A DNA stretch of 64,000 nt from contig NC_057009.1 in NCBI RefSeq assembly GCF_000002595.2, positions 5,535,283 to 5,599,282 of the forward strand, given 5' to 3'. The notes beneath the pieces are model-generated. The model saw only the letters and a list, made by a program, of their open reading frames with translations. It ran no database searches and was not told the DNA's origin. How positions within the stretch are numbered: position 1 is the first letter of the stretch; every line of letters starts with the position of its first letter. The DNA is from Chlamydomonas reinhardtii (taxonomy: Eukaryota; Chlorophyta; Chlorophyceae; Chlamydomonadales; Chlamydomonadaceae). Shown here piece by piece: positions 11,657 through 22,668 of this stretch. Made by a program: the position numbers and the translations under genes.

Positions 11657-13565
11657 CAGCAGCGGCAGTAGCAGCAGTGGCAGCAGTGGCAGCAGTCACT
11701 AATTTGGGAGTACTGGCAGCGGTCGCGATTTTCTCGGCGATTCGGCAGGTGTGGCAGGGCCGCATGGCCACAACATGTACGTAAGCCGGCTGCAGCGGAC
11801 GCCCGTGCACGCAATTGTGGGCCACATGGGGTGGAGAGCGGAGGCAGAGAGTGATGGTGGTGGGGAGGGGGCGGCGCCACGAGGCGGCGACTGTGCTGTG
11901 CTGCGGAATGTCGCCAGCCGCAGCGCCGTTGCTGCGGAGGTGTGTGGATGTCAAGGCGTACACCGATGGGTGCTGAGCTGGCGTGGTCGAGAGCGTGCGA
12001 GATGGATGCTGCCTCGGCATTCTTTCAGCCTGTGAGGCCGAGGGAGGTCAACAACGGCGGGGCATGTGTGGCGGGAGGTCCGTTGGGCGCTCCAATGGAC
12101 TCAATGGTCCCTCAGGAGCATGTGTGCATTGGGGGATGGGCGCCGTGCAAATGCGGCGGTGCAGCAAGCACATTAGACTCAAGCCATCTGGGGGTGAACG
12201 TGCGTGTTTGGTGCTGGGATGGAAGACTCCCGCGTGTGGCATGGCATGTGCATGGCTGACCAGCGCTCTGACGACTGAAGCAGCCGGGGTTCAACGCACG
12301 GCGCAGTACTGGCGTGCGCGCGGTTGGTCGGCTTACTCGGCTAGTGCTGTCCATTGATTGTTTGGAGCGGCTTGGAACGAGCAAGGGCTGCAAGAGCACC
12401 ATGTGCATGGTGCTGTATGTGTACGGTATGTGCGACACGCCCTTGTTACGCCCCGGCTACGGACCGACAGCAGGGCTAGGACTTGGAACAGCTGTCGAGG
12501 TGGCGGGCTCATTAAGCCACTGGGCTGTGTAGGACTGCGGGCCAACGACCAGGGGTCAAGGGGTGGGGAAGGGCCCGGCAGGGCGCCAGGGCACATCAAC
12601 CGCACATCAACCAGCTAACAGCTCTACAGCCCGGAGCCCGCAAAGCGGCTGGGTCCCTGACTCCCTGCCATTTCTCAGTGGCCTCAGTGGCAGGGGTAAG
12701 AGTCACGCATTCAGGCATATGTGGTGATGAGGGGCAGGGGAATACCGGGGGAGGTCGGGGCGAGGAGGGACTGGGACTGGGAGGGCGAACTGGGCGAAGC
12801 GCGGCCGCGCGGCCTGCGCGCCTGACGCTCACCCGCGCTCACGGCCTGCCCCGTACAACTGACTCTTTTCAGATATGATAGTATTCGCCTGCTTTCCACA
12901 CGTACACATGCGCATCAATTCCTGTACTGTTTGGCGCTTTTGTACACGTTTTGAACGCAGCCTCCGGCCATCCTGCCCCTGCCAACCGGGCCAGCCGCTC
13001 GATTTTGCCTATTGTATGGTGGCTGGGACTGCAATATCATAAATTCATGCCACCGCCGTGAGGACTGCGTTCTGGGCGATTGGGAAGGCCGCAAGCGGGG
13101 CATCGCGAGACCAAAACCCCAGTACGCATGCGAGGACCACGCTACACCTCGACGTGAACCCGCCAGCCTCCATAATTTCTAATGTGATATGTCAACGTTG
13201 TGCGCCTGGCCCCGAGGGCTCTAGATCTGGCTTCGGCCCCAACCGACGCGCATGCCTTTCCTGGGTCACTTTCCTCTCTCCACGCACTTTCAAGCGAGCG
13301 TGCAGGAATGTAATGCCAGAGCAAGTGCAAACGCATTTGCAGTTGGGTCAGGGGCTGGCGACGCGCTGCTGACGCGCAAGTGAATGGCCCAACAAGTCGC
13401 CTCGCGGTCGCTGTCGGCGCCAAACCCGCAGCTGCATCCACCAGATTCACTTGTTAGATCGACCTAGGTTGCGGGACCGGAGGCGGCTCGCTGTGCAAGC
13501 GCGGTGACCTCGTACGGCGGCATGGATCGCCATCTCGATTCGCGCGGCAGAATCGGGCCCCGCGC
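11657..13565. other. Long intergenic region upstream of the LHCII gene
   Basis: No gene is supported in this roughly 1.9-kb stretch. A short CAG/CAGTGG-type repeat lies just after the Nudix stop (11650-11700). The 3' half presumably carries the light-responsive promoter of the LHCII gene. Short open frames here lack any recognisable motif. Confidence 0.4.
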
Positions 13566-13566
13566 A

Positions 13567-13574
13567 CATTTAAG
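13567..13574 (+). promoter_or_regulatory. TATA-like box of the LHCII gene
   Basis: CATTTAAG sits about 70 nt upstream of the ATG, the only AT-rich octamer in a GC-rich stretch. That would give a 5' UTR of roughly 40 nt, rich in CTCA/TCAC motifs. This is an inference from position only. Confidence 0.45.
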
Positions 13575-13640
13575 CCGCGGGCGAGACTCATTTCGTTAAC
13601 TTGCTCAGTCAGGTTCACTCAGTTACTCTCACCAGCAAAG

Positions 13641-15048
13641 ATGGCCTTCGCTCTGGCGTCCCGCAAGGCTCTGCAGGTCACCTGCAAGGCGACCGGCAAG
13701 AAGACCGCTGCCAAGGTGAGCACAGTGGGGAGCGTTCGACACTACTTGATACTTGAGCTTGTTTGTTGCTTGCGCGACCCCGGTTTGCCGCGCCTTTTGC
13801 TTGCGCTTTTCGCTGAGTCGGTCATCAACTGACCCGGAAGCTTTCCTTGCCCCCTTTCGCATGTGTCCTTAGGCTGCCGCCCCCAAGAGCTCTGGCGTTG
13901 AGTTCTATGGCCCCAACCGCGCCAAGTGGCTGGGTAAGTTGTGGCGCTGGTCGGAAGGGCAAATAGATGCGTCCAGGGCGGACAAGGGCTTTGAGCAGTG
14001 CCTGCTACAGGGCAGATCTTCGGTCGCTTTCCAGAGCTGGCTGCGCCGTGATCTCGTAGCAAGCGAAAGGAAGGTCTGATGCACGTTCCGCGCGGCTGTA
14101 GGGCTCGAGCGCTTGTGCATCGTCAATATGGGTCCGCTTACCACTGCGCGTTGCCTTTGCTCCTGCTTCCTTGCAGGCCCCTACTCTGAGAACGCGACCC
14201 CCGCGTACCTGACTGGCGAGTTCCCCGGCGACTACGGCTGGGACACCGCCGGCCTGTCCGCTGACCCGGAGACCTTCAAGCGCTACCGCGAGCTGGAGCT
14301 GATCCACGCCCGCTGGGCTATGCTGGGCGCCCTGGGCTGCCTGACCCCCGAGCTGCTGGCCAAGAGCGGCACCAAGTTCGGCGAGGCTGTCTGGTTCAAG
14401 GCCGGCGCCCAGATCTTCTCTGAGGGCGGCCTGGACTACCTGGGCAACCCCTCTCTGGTGCACGCCCAGAACATCGTCGCCACCCTGGCCGTGCAGGTGA
14501 GCCTTGCTATGTCGTATTCGTTGAGCGGGTGGGCAGTGGGAATCCACGCTTGGGCGGTTGTCTCTGGTTCATGATAGAGCCTTGGTTTGATTGGAGCAGG
14601 GTAAATCATGCAAGCGGCGTCCAGTACTACGCGGCAGCTGTTCAGCGCACGGCAGTAGTGCTTCTCGTTTTCGTGCTTGCCCCGTGTCACCGTACCTGAC
14701 CCCCTTCCCCTCCCCCTTCGCTCCGCCTCTGTCACCCCTCAGGTCATCCTGATGGGCCTGATCGAGGGCTACCGCGTCAACGGCGGCCCCGCTGGCGAGG
14801 GCCTGGACCCCCTGTACCCCGGCGAGTCGTTCGACCCCCTGGGCCTGGCTGACGACCCCGACACCTTCGCTGAGCTGAAGGTGAAGGAGATCAAGAACGG
14901 CCGCCTGGCCATGTTCTCCATGTTCGGCTTCTTCGTCCAGGCCATCGTGACCGGCAAGGGCCCCGTCCAGAACCTGGACGACCACCTGGCCAACCCCACC
15001 GTCAACAACGCCTTCGCCTTCGCCACCAAGTTCACCCCCTCGGCCTAA
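13641..15048 (+). CDS. LHCBM6: LHCII chlorophyll a/b-binding protein, LHCBM4/6/8 type
   Basis: Exons 13641-13715, 13873-13933, 14177-14496 and 14743-15048 give a 253-residue precursor. It is a major trimeric photosystem II antenna protein of the thylakoid. The first ~28 residues ([12 protein letters not shown] ... KKTAAK) form the chloroplast transit peptide. The mature part shows the YGPNR region followed by WLGPYS, helix B with [16 protein letters not shown] (Glu-Arg chlorophyll ligand pair), a middle helix around [12 protein letters not shown], and helix A with [21 protein letters not shown], ending [14 protein letters not shown]. All elements of an intact LHC are present. The sequence belongs to the nearly identical LHCBM4/6/8 group; choosing LHCBM6 rests on the TL29/APX-like neighbour and recalled chromosome 6 order, so the paralogue number is less certain than the family. 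Codon use is strongly biased to GCC/CTG/GGC, as in highly expressed algal genes. Confidence 0.95.
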
Positions 15049-15829
15049 TTTGTATGAGCGTATAAGCTCTGCAGCAGCGGCGTATATTGGCACTTTGATG
15101 TGCACGCGTAGATCCGTGCAAAGGATGCCCTTGTAGTCACATCACACTCGCATACGCAGTGGCCATGGCTGGTTTTTGGTTGATAGATATGGTGCTGGTA
15201 ATGCGCAGGGGCCATCCGATGTCTGTCTGGTTTAGTGGTGATGACGTGGTTCGCGCGTGAGCATTCTTTATGTTAGGCATTGTGCGCTACGGTTAGCTGG
15301 CGGCAATAAGCTCTCGACACTCCAGACTTAGGCGGGCGGCACCCACTAGGGAAGAGCCCATTCCAAAGTCTTCGCTGGGGTGGAAGATGGCACGTGCAGC
15401 CACACGAGACGTTTTGAGCCCACCTCCGGGCTGCGACTCCACCTGTAAACACACTGGATTAATGATCAACCTTCGCGGCTGCTGGGAAGAAGGGGTTTGG
15501 GTAGGCCATCGATGGCGGCGGCATGCACCGGCAGCCCGGAAATGACATGTTGCAAAGCAGTGGAACGGTATCAATGGGATACGCGTAGCCGGAACTGTCA
15601 TGACCATGCGCACGGGACTACGCCAACCTGCCCCTTACCGTTTTGCCACACCGCGGGAACCCATTGCACCGATGCTCACACAGCGTAAGCTAATCTGCCA
15701 CCTAGTGGGCACAGAGCTACCTACCAAACCGTAACATGGGAGTGTTGAAGAGTAAGGGGCGGTGCAGAGCCTTTTCAGTCCGATGGCACGTGAACGCGGC
15801 TTGAACAGCCAAATACGGGAAGGGTGGGA
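15049..15829. other. 3' UTR and spacer downstream of LHCII gene
   Basis: A TGTAA poly(A) signal at 15444-15448 implies a 3' UTR of about 400 nt for the LHCII gene. The remaining sequence up to the inverted pseudogene shows no coding potential. Confidence 0.5.
15444..15448 (+). terminator. Poly(A) signal TGTAA
   Basis: TGTAA about 400 nt beyond the LHCII stop codon; this is the expected signal type for a volvocine alga. Confidence 0.5.
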
Positions 15830-16232
15830 ACAGGGTCAGGTGTGGGATGTGGGGGTCGCGTTCTCAGGGTAGGGGCCTGCAGGCAGGAGGCTAAGGCAAC
15901 GCGCAGTGGTAAGCGGACCCGTATCGAAGTTGCACAGGCGCTCGAGCCCTACTGTCTCGCGCAACGCGCACCAGGCCTCCCCTGGCCAAAACCGTCTCCA
16001 CCTGCGTAGATGCGCGGCACCCAAACCCAAACATTTTTCTCCGCCTTCGGCGGATTGTGGGCAGACTTCTACAGTGAAGATGGAAGATACGAGCATTGGT
16101 GTCGAGACGCTCCCCAATGTGCTCACCTGGCAGCGGTCTTCTTGCCGGTCGCCTTTCAGGTGAACTGGCTTGCGGGATGCCGAGCGAAGGCCATCTTTTG
16201 CTGGTGAGCGTGACTGCGTGACCCTGACTGGT
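15830..16232 (-). pseudogene. Inverted, truncated LHCBM pseudogene
   Basis: The minus strand repeats the 5' half of the adjacent LHCII gene. At 16232-16135 it matches the 5' UTR, the ATG with MAFA codons, the transit-peptide codons (CGACCGGCAAGAAGACCGCT is identical) and the start of intron 1. At 15990-15846 it matches the 3' part of intron 2 and the start of exon 3, including GGTCCGCTTACCACTGCGCG and the codons for GPY-ENATP. The segment between, about 16120-15995, does not match the parent: exon 2 and the adjoining intron parts are missing and foreign sequence sits there. The copy contains small insertions and deletions in exon 1 and ends after a few exon 3 codons. It cannot encode an LHC. 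It arose by duplication of genomic DNA, not cDNA, since introns are included. Confidence 0.88.
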
Positions 16233-16666
16233 GGCGATTCACAGAAATTTGGGCACGCCAGTGCTTGAATTCGAGCGCGGCCCGGTTCAGGCAGCGGCAC
16301 CCCTAATGCGGGGCACACAGGACCGTACAGGGCAGGCAACAATCAGGATGGCGAGTCAGTAGTGCAGGGGCGGCATGCGGTAGGTATGTCAAGCGACACG
16401 GTCATGGCAAGGACTCACCGGGGCGCCAGGCCACCAGGGAAGCGTCCAGTGCCGCCGTGCCGGGAGGGGAAATGGCCGCGCGGCATGTCCCTTCATCAAA
16501 CATGCGCCGCCTTCGCCCTGGTAATACCATTATTGTATTTATCGTTCGACCTTCATTTGCGCGCAAAACATGTAGTCTCGAACCACGTCCGCAAGCAGAA
16601 CAGCTTGCAACTCGTCCAGTGTGGAAGTTCGCTCTATATTTTTGACTGCCACAACAATTAAAAAGC
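16233..16666. promoter_or_regulatory. Intergenic region upstream of the MFS transporter gene
   Basis: No gene is seen. TATATTTTT at 16634-16642 lies only about 30 nt before the transporter ATG. If it is a real TATA box, the transcript would start almost at the ATG, so either the leader is very short or the box is fortuitous. Confidence 0.35.
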
Positions 16667-17963
16667 ATGGCAGAGGCGCGCTCATTTGATGACTTCATCG
16701 AGAAGGACCTCGGCTGGCGTGGCTTTGGTCCCGCACAATGGGTTTTACTGCTCATCGGCGGCCTCGCATATGTCACCATGGGCGCCGTGATGTTTCTCAA
16801 CGTGTTTCAAGTTGGCACTCAGTCAGAATGGCTCTGTGTGGCGCCGGACGCCAGTGGCCTGTGCGGGGGGAGCCTCGACGCCGGCCGCGCACTCCTGTCC
16901 CGGTTGCCTACCGGGCAGCTCCTGCAGCCTCCCCCCACGGCGCCTACGTCGCCCCGGGCAGCTGCCCATGCCCCGTTCGGCCCCAGTACAGCTGCAGTTC
17001 CAAATCCCGAGCCTGCAGCGACAGCTGCAACCATCGGAACCGTGGCTGCGGCGGCTGTGAAGCGCCAGCTGCGGAGCAGCAGCGGGGCCGCGGCCGCCGC
17101 TCCGGATGCGGCCGCGCCAGGCGCCAGCATGTGTGGTCTGAGCCCCGGCACGCAGTACGTATGGGCACATCCCACGTTGACGCTGGCATCGGAGTATAAT
17201 CTGGTGTGCGGCGACACATGGAAGGCGGGTGCGGGGCGTGTACGCACTGGCTGGCGGCCCAGCCCTTTACGTCAATAGCATGTCAGTCCTAGAAGGTGTC
17301 TAAGCCTTGCAAACTGCCGCCCCGTTGCCACGACGCTAACGCCCTCATCAACCTGCCCTTACCCACCCACGCCTCCCCTTCACCATCCCCCAGGTGTCGC
17401 TGCTAGAGACGTTGTTCTTTGGTGGCTTCATGGCCGGCAACGGGATTTTCGGCCGCATGGCGGACCGACACGGCCGCCGTGCCACCATGGCGGGATGCGC
17501 CGCCGCCACCGCCGCCCTCACAGCCCTGTCGGCGGCACCACACCTGGTTGCCACTGGCCCCGGCGTGCGCGCAGCCGAGGCGTGGGCTGCTGCGTCGGCG
17601 GCGGCAGCAGCTGCTGCTGCAGGGAATAGCAGTAGCTCGAGCGGTAGCGGCAGAAGCAGTGGCATTAGCTCAAGTGGCACCAGCAGCCAGGGCGACTTCG
17701 GCGGCGGCGGTGGCTTCTACCTGAACATGGTGCTTCGCTGCCTGAGCGGTGTGGTGTGTGCGGGGCAGGCACTGGGCGCGTACGTGCTGGCGACAGAGGT
17801 GGTTGGGCCGGCTTGGCGCGGCACCGCAGGTGCGGGGCACAATGGCGTGACACGCGTGTGTAGCATGCAAGCGGGATCCAGGCGCTGCCTGGCTGATGCC
17901 CACCTCACGCACCGTCCGCCCTACCTACCTAAGCCTGAGGGCCATGATAGACCGGTAGACACA

Positions 17964-18017
<54 letters not shown>

Positions 18018-18045
18018 CGCACACACACGCACGCACACACACACA

Positions 18046-18085
<40 letters not shown>

Positions 18086-21000
18086 CACACACACATGTAT
18101 GCACGTACGCACGCGCATGTGTACATGCAGGCATGCTGACGCAGACGTTCTACATCCTGGGTGAGTTCCTGCTGGTGGGCCTGTCGCTTGCGCTGCCGGC
18201 CTGGCGCCACCTCACCCTGGCCACGGCGCTGGGGTGCGGCCTGGTGGCGGCGCTGGTGCCGCTGGTGCCGGAGTCGCCGCGCTGGCTGCTGCTGCACGGC
18301 CGACACCGCCAGGTGGGGGCTGCGTGCTCATGAGGCGCCGGTGGTGGGGGCTACTTGCTCATGCGGCCGCGGTGATAGGGGCTGCGAGCTCATCAGGCCG
18401 CCGTGGTGGGGAGTTAATCGTGTGCGAGCGACGGGAGGGGATGAATGGAGGGAGGTAGTCAAAACCATACCCACGCAAACTGATACCGATGGGGGGGGGG
18501 CCGGCGGAGATGGAGCGAGTTTTGTTGCGTGTGGGCGCAAGAGGGAACCAGCACGTGCAGGGCAGCATAAGGAGCCCAAGGAGCCAAGCGGCCACTGACG
18601 TGCGCACGTCGTGCGATTGCCTGCCTTGTCCCACAGGCGCACGCGGCGCTGATGTGGGTGGCCAGACTGAACCGCCGCTCGCGCTCGCAGCCGCTCCCCG
18701 CCTTCAGCTGCACGCCCGATGGCGACATCCGCCTGCACCACCGCGGCAGCGGACCCGCAGGGGCTGATGCCGCGGAGCAGGGCTGCGGCTACGGCCGGGC
18801 CTCGTTGACCGAAGGGCTCATGCGCGGCGGTGGCAGTCGCGAGGGCAGCGGCAGTCGCGAGGGCAGCGGCAGTCGCGAGGGCAGCGGCAAGAGCGAGGGC
18901 GGAAGCGCGCGAGCGAGCCAGTTGGCAGCCAGCGGCGGGGGCAGCCCGGCAGCTGGCGACGGCACGCACCGGGTCTCCGGGCCGTGTCTGTTCCAGCGGC
19001 CCTCCGAGCTGGGGCTAGCCAGTATGGGTGGCAGCCGGCACGGCGCGAGTGAGGGAGACCTGCGTGGGCAGGGGCAGCAAGAGGAGGAGGATGAGCAGCA
19101 AGAGGAGGAGGAGGACGGGTGTCATGGAGGGGAAAGGGCGCCGCTGTGTGGCACCAGCAGCAGCAGCGCTGCCCCGCCCGCAGCCGTGGCCGCTGCGCCG
19201 GGGGCAGCGGCGGCGGCAGTCGCCGGCGCCTGCGCTGTGAGCGGCAGCGCCTTGCGGGCGGCACAGCCGGCCGGGCAGGCGGCAGGTGGCTTCGGGCCGC
19301 CTGCTGCTCGGAGGAGCAAGGAAGCGTCACGGGGGCACGAGGCTGCGCTTTTGGCGCGATGCGAGCGGGCGCTTGGTGACGCTACTGCCGACCCGGTGAC
19401 GGGGCTGGCTGCTGCCGGCGGCGATCGGGCCGACGCCGATGGGGCTGCTGGTGCTGCCGCGGCTGCCGCGACCGAAGCTGAATCCGGATCCCTGCGGCTA
19501 ATCCTGGCGCACGGCGTCACACGTTCGCTGCTGCTGTCCGCCAGGTGCGCTGGACTCCGGTTGGCTCTTGTGTCGCTGTGTCGTGGGGTTGTAGCAGTGC
19601 AGCGGGCTGCGGATGGTGGGGAGATGCGTAGCTTGACATGAATCCAGCCGTCTCTTATCCCCGTCCCATACCTCCACAATGGGTTTCGCCGTTGTAGAAC
19701 CCTCCGTTTTCCTAATCCTGTGCGTTCCTTCGCCGCCGGTCCTGTATCGGGCGTGTTGCAGCTTCGTCATGTTTGCGCTGTCGGTCGCCTACTACGGCGT
19801 CACTCTGGCGCTGGGCACACTCGCCGGCTCGCTGCACCTCAACTTCTTCCTAACAGCCGTCGCCGAGCTACCCGGTACGCTGCATACGGGCTTGGACGCA
19901 CGCTGCCGAGCGGCTACTTCGCCGGCTCGTCTGACAGGTCCTGGTGTGCACCCTAGCTCTGACTGCGCTTCACGGTCGCATCTCACCCTACCTACCTACC
20001 TGTCCGAGTGCCCCGGCGGCTCCCGGCCCGATTAAACTGCCCACCTGAAACTGTCAAGGGTCCTGATTTAAGGATTGCCCTGCTTGGCTGCGCTACAGGT
20101 TACCTGGCCATAGCTGCCACAACGGACAAGCTGGGCCGGCGGGTTGTGATCGGGGGCGGCACCGCGCTGGCCGGAGTTGCCTGCCTGCTGTGTGCCTTCG
20201 CGTCAGGAGGGCCTATCCAGGTGCACCGTGTGCGTAACCCGTGTCGACGCCGGCTGTGCATTAGGGCTGTGGCAAGTGCTGGGCAGCTTGGGTGGGCCGC
20301 TCCTTCGCAACTAGTTCGGCGGGCTCCTACCTTGCTCGAGCCTGCTCAAGTTCCGGTCAAGGCAGGCACCAGCTCATACAAGCACCAACAAAGCAGGAGC
20401 GAGCCCGGAGCCCTTGGCATTCCCACGCTCCGCCGCTTTCGTGGCTAACCGTGTGACCGCTTCTGCCCCTTGCTCATGACGTGCCGGCAGGTGGCACTGG
20501 CTATGGCAGGCAAGCTGGGGTGCAGCGGCGCCTGGGCGGTGGGGCTCACATTCGCCTCCGAGCTCTTCCCCACCAGCTTGAGGTCCGTGGCGCTGTCGGT
20601 GGCGAGCCAGGTGAGGTCGGAGCCGGGGGGCGGGTCGCGGGTGCACTGGAGTCCCGGGTGAACTGGGCCCGAGTGCACTGGAGTCCCGGGTGCACTGGAG
20701 TCCCGGGTGCACTGGAGTCCCGGGTGCACTGGGTCCGCTGTAGCTGCACTCCCCAAAGTCGGTAGTTGGTTGCATTACGCGGGTCTCGCGCGCCCCGTGT
20801 TCGCCCTGCCCTGTGTGCGGGCTGCAGTCTGGAGACCTGGGCGGCCTGGTGACGCCAGTGCTGTTGCTGCTGGGGCCCAAGGGCAGCCGTCTGGAGCGAC
20901 TGCCGTTCGCGGGCATGGGGCTGATGGCGCTGGCGGCGGTCGCGCTGGTCTGGCGGGTACGTGCGCGGCTAGGTCCAGCGGGGGCTGTGCTGGCAGACTT

Positions 21001-21519
21001 TGTGAATGCATGGCTGCGCGCGCAGGGCCCAGCGACAACACATGACGAAACCTCACAGCTTGATCTGCTCTTTCCCGATGCTGCACACCATTGTTGCTGC
21101 AGCTGCCCGAGACGCGCGGCATGCCACAGCTGGAGACGTTCGAGGAGCTGCTTGAGTGGCTCAGGCGGCGGGGCCCGGGTGTTAGCCTTGATGCGGAGCG
21201 TGCAGGCGACGCAGCGGCCGGGCATGCAGGTGGTTTGATGGAGCCAGCAGCTCTGGCAGGAGGTGGACGGGGCCGGTGTCTCAGCAGGTCCGCAAGCAAG
21301 GACCATAGCGGCAGCAGTAAGGGCCGGAGCAACGTTGGTGGTGGTCTTGGTGGTGGTGCAAAGAGTTGGGTCTGTGAAGAAGCAGCCTGGCTGAGGATGG
21401 AAGCGGGTGGCGCGATGGGTAGTGATGAAGGCCAGGCGGGCCCGAATACGGAACAAGCCCCGCTTTTGGAGCGGCGCCTGACCTCCAACGAGCTAGAGCT
21501 GCCTGCTGTGAGGCCCTAG
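16667..21519 (+). CDS. Major facilitator transporter, SLC22/sugar-porter-like
   Basis: Nine exons with consistent phases: 16667-17224, 17394-17829, 18131-18312, 18637-19544, 19762-19874, 20099-20220, 20491-20610, 20828-20956 and 21103-21519, giving 994 residues. It resembles organic cation/anion transporters. Helix 1 lies at residues ~24-50, and the long first loop ends in [10 protein letters not shown], the SLC22 hallmark before helix 2. Then come [10 protein letters not shown] between helices 2 and 3, [11 protein letters not shown] after helix 6, [21 protein letters not shown], and LPETRG ... [10 protein letters not shown] after helix 12. The loop between helices 6 and 7 is expanded by about 290 low-complexity residues in exon 4, including tandem SREGSG repeats, and the C-terminal tail is about 120 residues. 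The substrate cannot be read from the sequence. The first intron fits only a GC donor (AAG|GCGGGT). Confidence 0.88.
17970..18094. repeat. (CA)n / (CGCA)n microsatellite
   Basis: A CA dinucleotide array grades into CGCA tetranucleotide repeats in intron 2 of the transporter gene, ending shortly before the exon 3 acceptor at 18130. Confidence 0.93.
20636..20745. repeat. 17-bp tandem repeat in an intron
   Basis: About six units of GTGCACTGGAGTCCCGG, some degenerate, lie in intron 7 of the transporter gene. The central three units are identical, implying recent expansion. Confidence 0.9.
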
Positions 21520-21889
21520 TTGCACGTATAGCTGGCGCTGCGAGTCGAGACGAGGTTGGTCACTGTGGTGTTAGCCTGAGAGGCGGGCATGATGCTGGTT
21601 GCTGCCATGTCTCTACGGTGGATTCCGTGTGCACCTCAGCACCTAGGGACGTACCACAAGCCGCGGGGTGAGGCACATGAGAGGTGCGCCGATGCTGGCG
21701 ACTACTCAAACCGCAAGTGACCTGTGACCCTCTCCAGTCTCCCGGCGTGTGGGACTGGGCTACATGTCTTATTGACTGACGAGTCCGTGGCAGCCCATGA
21801 GCAGGAAACGCCGTAAAAGGACTTGATGACGAGCTGGGGCTTTCCGTGTGTGGGACTTCTGCGCCGTCAGGCCTTTCTCCCACAGCCCC

Positions 21890-21946
21890 CCACGCCAGCG
21901 GACTGACACTGACACTCACTGTCCAGCCGACCGGGGCCATCCGAGG
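21890..21946 (+). repeat. Short partial copy of the dispersed repeat
   Basis: CCAGCGGACTGACACTGACA followed by CCAGCCGACCGGGGCCATCC resembles the start of the 22452-22668 repeat, apart from a few substitutions and a short insertion. Confidence 0.6.
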
Positions 21947-22451
21947 CATACACACAGTTGCAGGGCGGGTCGTCCTACTTCAGTTCACACTCGGAATGTG
22001 CTGTGAATCCCAAACCGATGGATCTCGGGGGCAGGGTGCTACCGTAAATTAGAGGTGCCGGACAACACGGCTGCCACCTTCGGTCCTTTGCGGCCATCGA
22101 CCGACACATACCGTACGCCTACCCGTTTCCTTGACAAACGGCACGCAGCGCAACCGTTACGTAGGGCTGTAGGCTTGGGGCTTGAACAACCGTATCAGGG
22201 GTGTTGCTTCCCCACAATGGGTTATCCGTGGCTTTCACCACTACAGCGTACCCGCTCCCCACACACGAGGAACGTCCTGACCTATCTTGAAACCCTTTCT
22301 GCTACCGTCCGCCGCCATCCAAAGTTGATTCTACTACACACGCAAGGCCGTTTCACAGCGGCCAATCTGCCCGTAGCAGACGCACCCGACGTGTCCATAT
22401 ACGGGATCCGTCTCTACTATCATCCGTCCTCAGGTGAAAGAACACCCCCCA

Positions 22452-22668
22452 TACAGCCCACCCTCGCCAGCGGACTGCCACTGCCCAGCCGACCTGGGGC
22501 ATCCGAGGTTCCCTCGCACTCGCCGCGTTTCCACACGAAGCAAGAATGTGTTTGGTCTACGCCAAGCACAGGCGACAACCGGAACGGTGTAAGAGGGCTT
22601 GCGCTGAACAGACCGTTGGTCTAACAGCTCCTCACATCACTGAACTAGGTCGGCCGGCCCATCCATAC
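22452..22668 (+). repeat. Dispersed repeat, copy A
   Basis: About 215 bases match 58960-59168 at roughly 85-90% by eye, same orientation. Shared landmarks are TACAGCCCACCCTCGCCAGC, CACACGAAGCAAGAATGTGT and CGGAACGGTGTAAGAGGGCT. No terminal repeats or target-site duplication could be defined, so the element class is unknown. Confidence 0.85.

Noticed and set aside
17961-18120. Ordered CA/CGCA array as a CRISPR-like array
   Set aside because: It is a simple microsatellite without spacers, in a eukaryotic nuclear intron.
22055-22624. 190-codon open frame overlapping the dispersed repeat
   Set aside because: No recognisable motif, no supporting exons, and it partly consists of repeat sequence found elsewhere; treated as part of the repeat region, not a gene.
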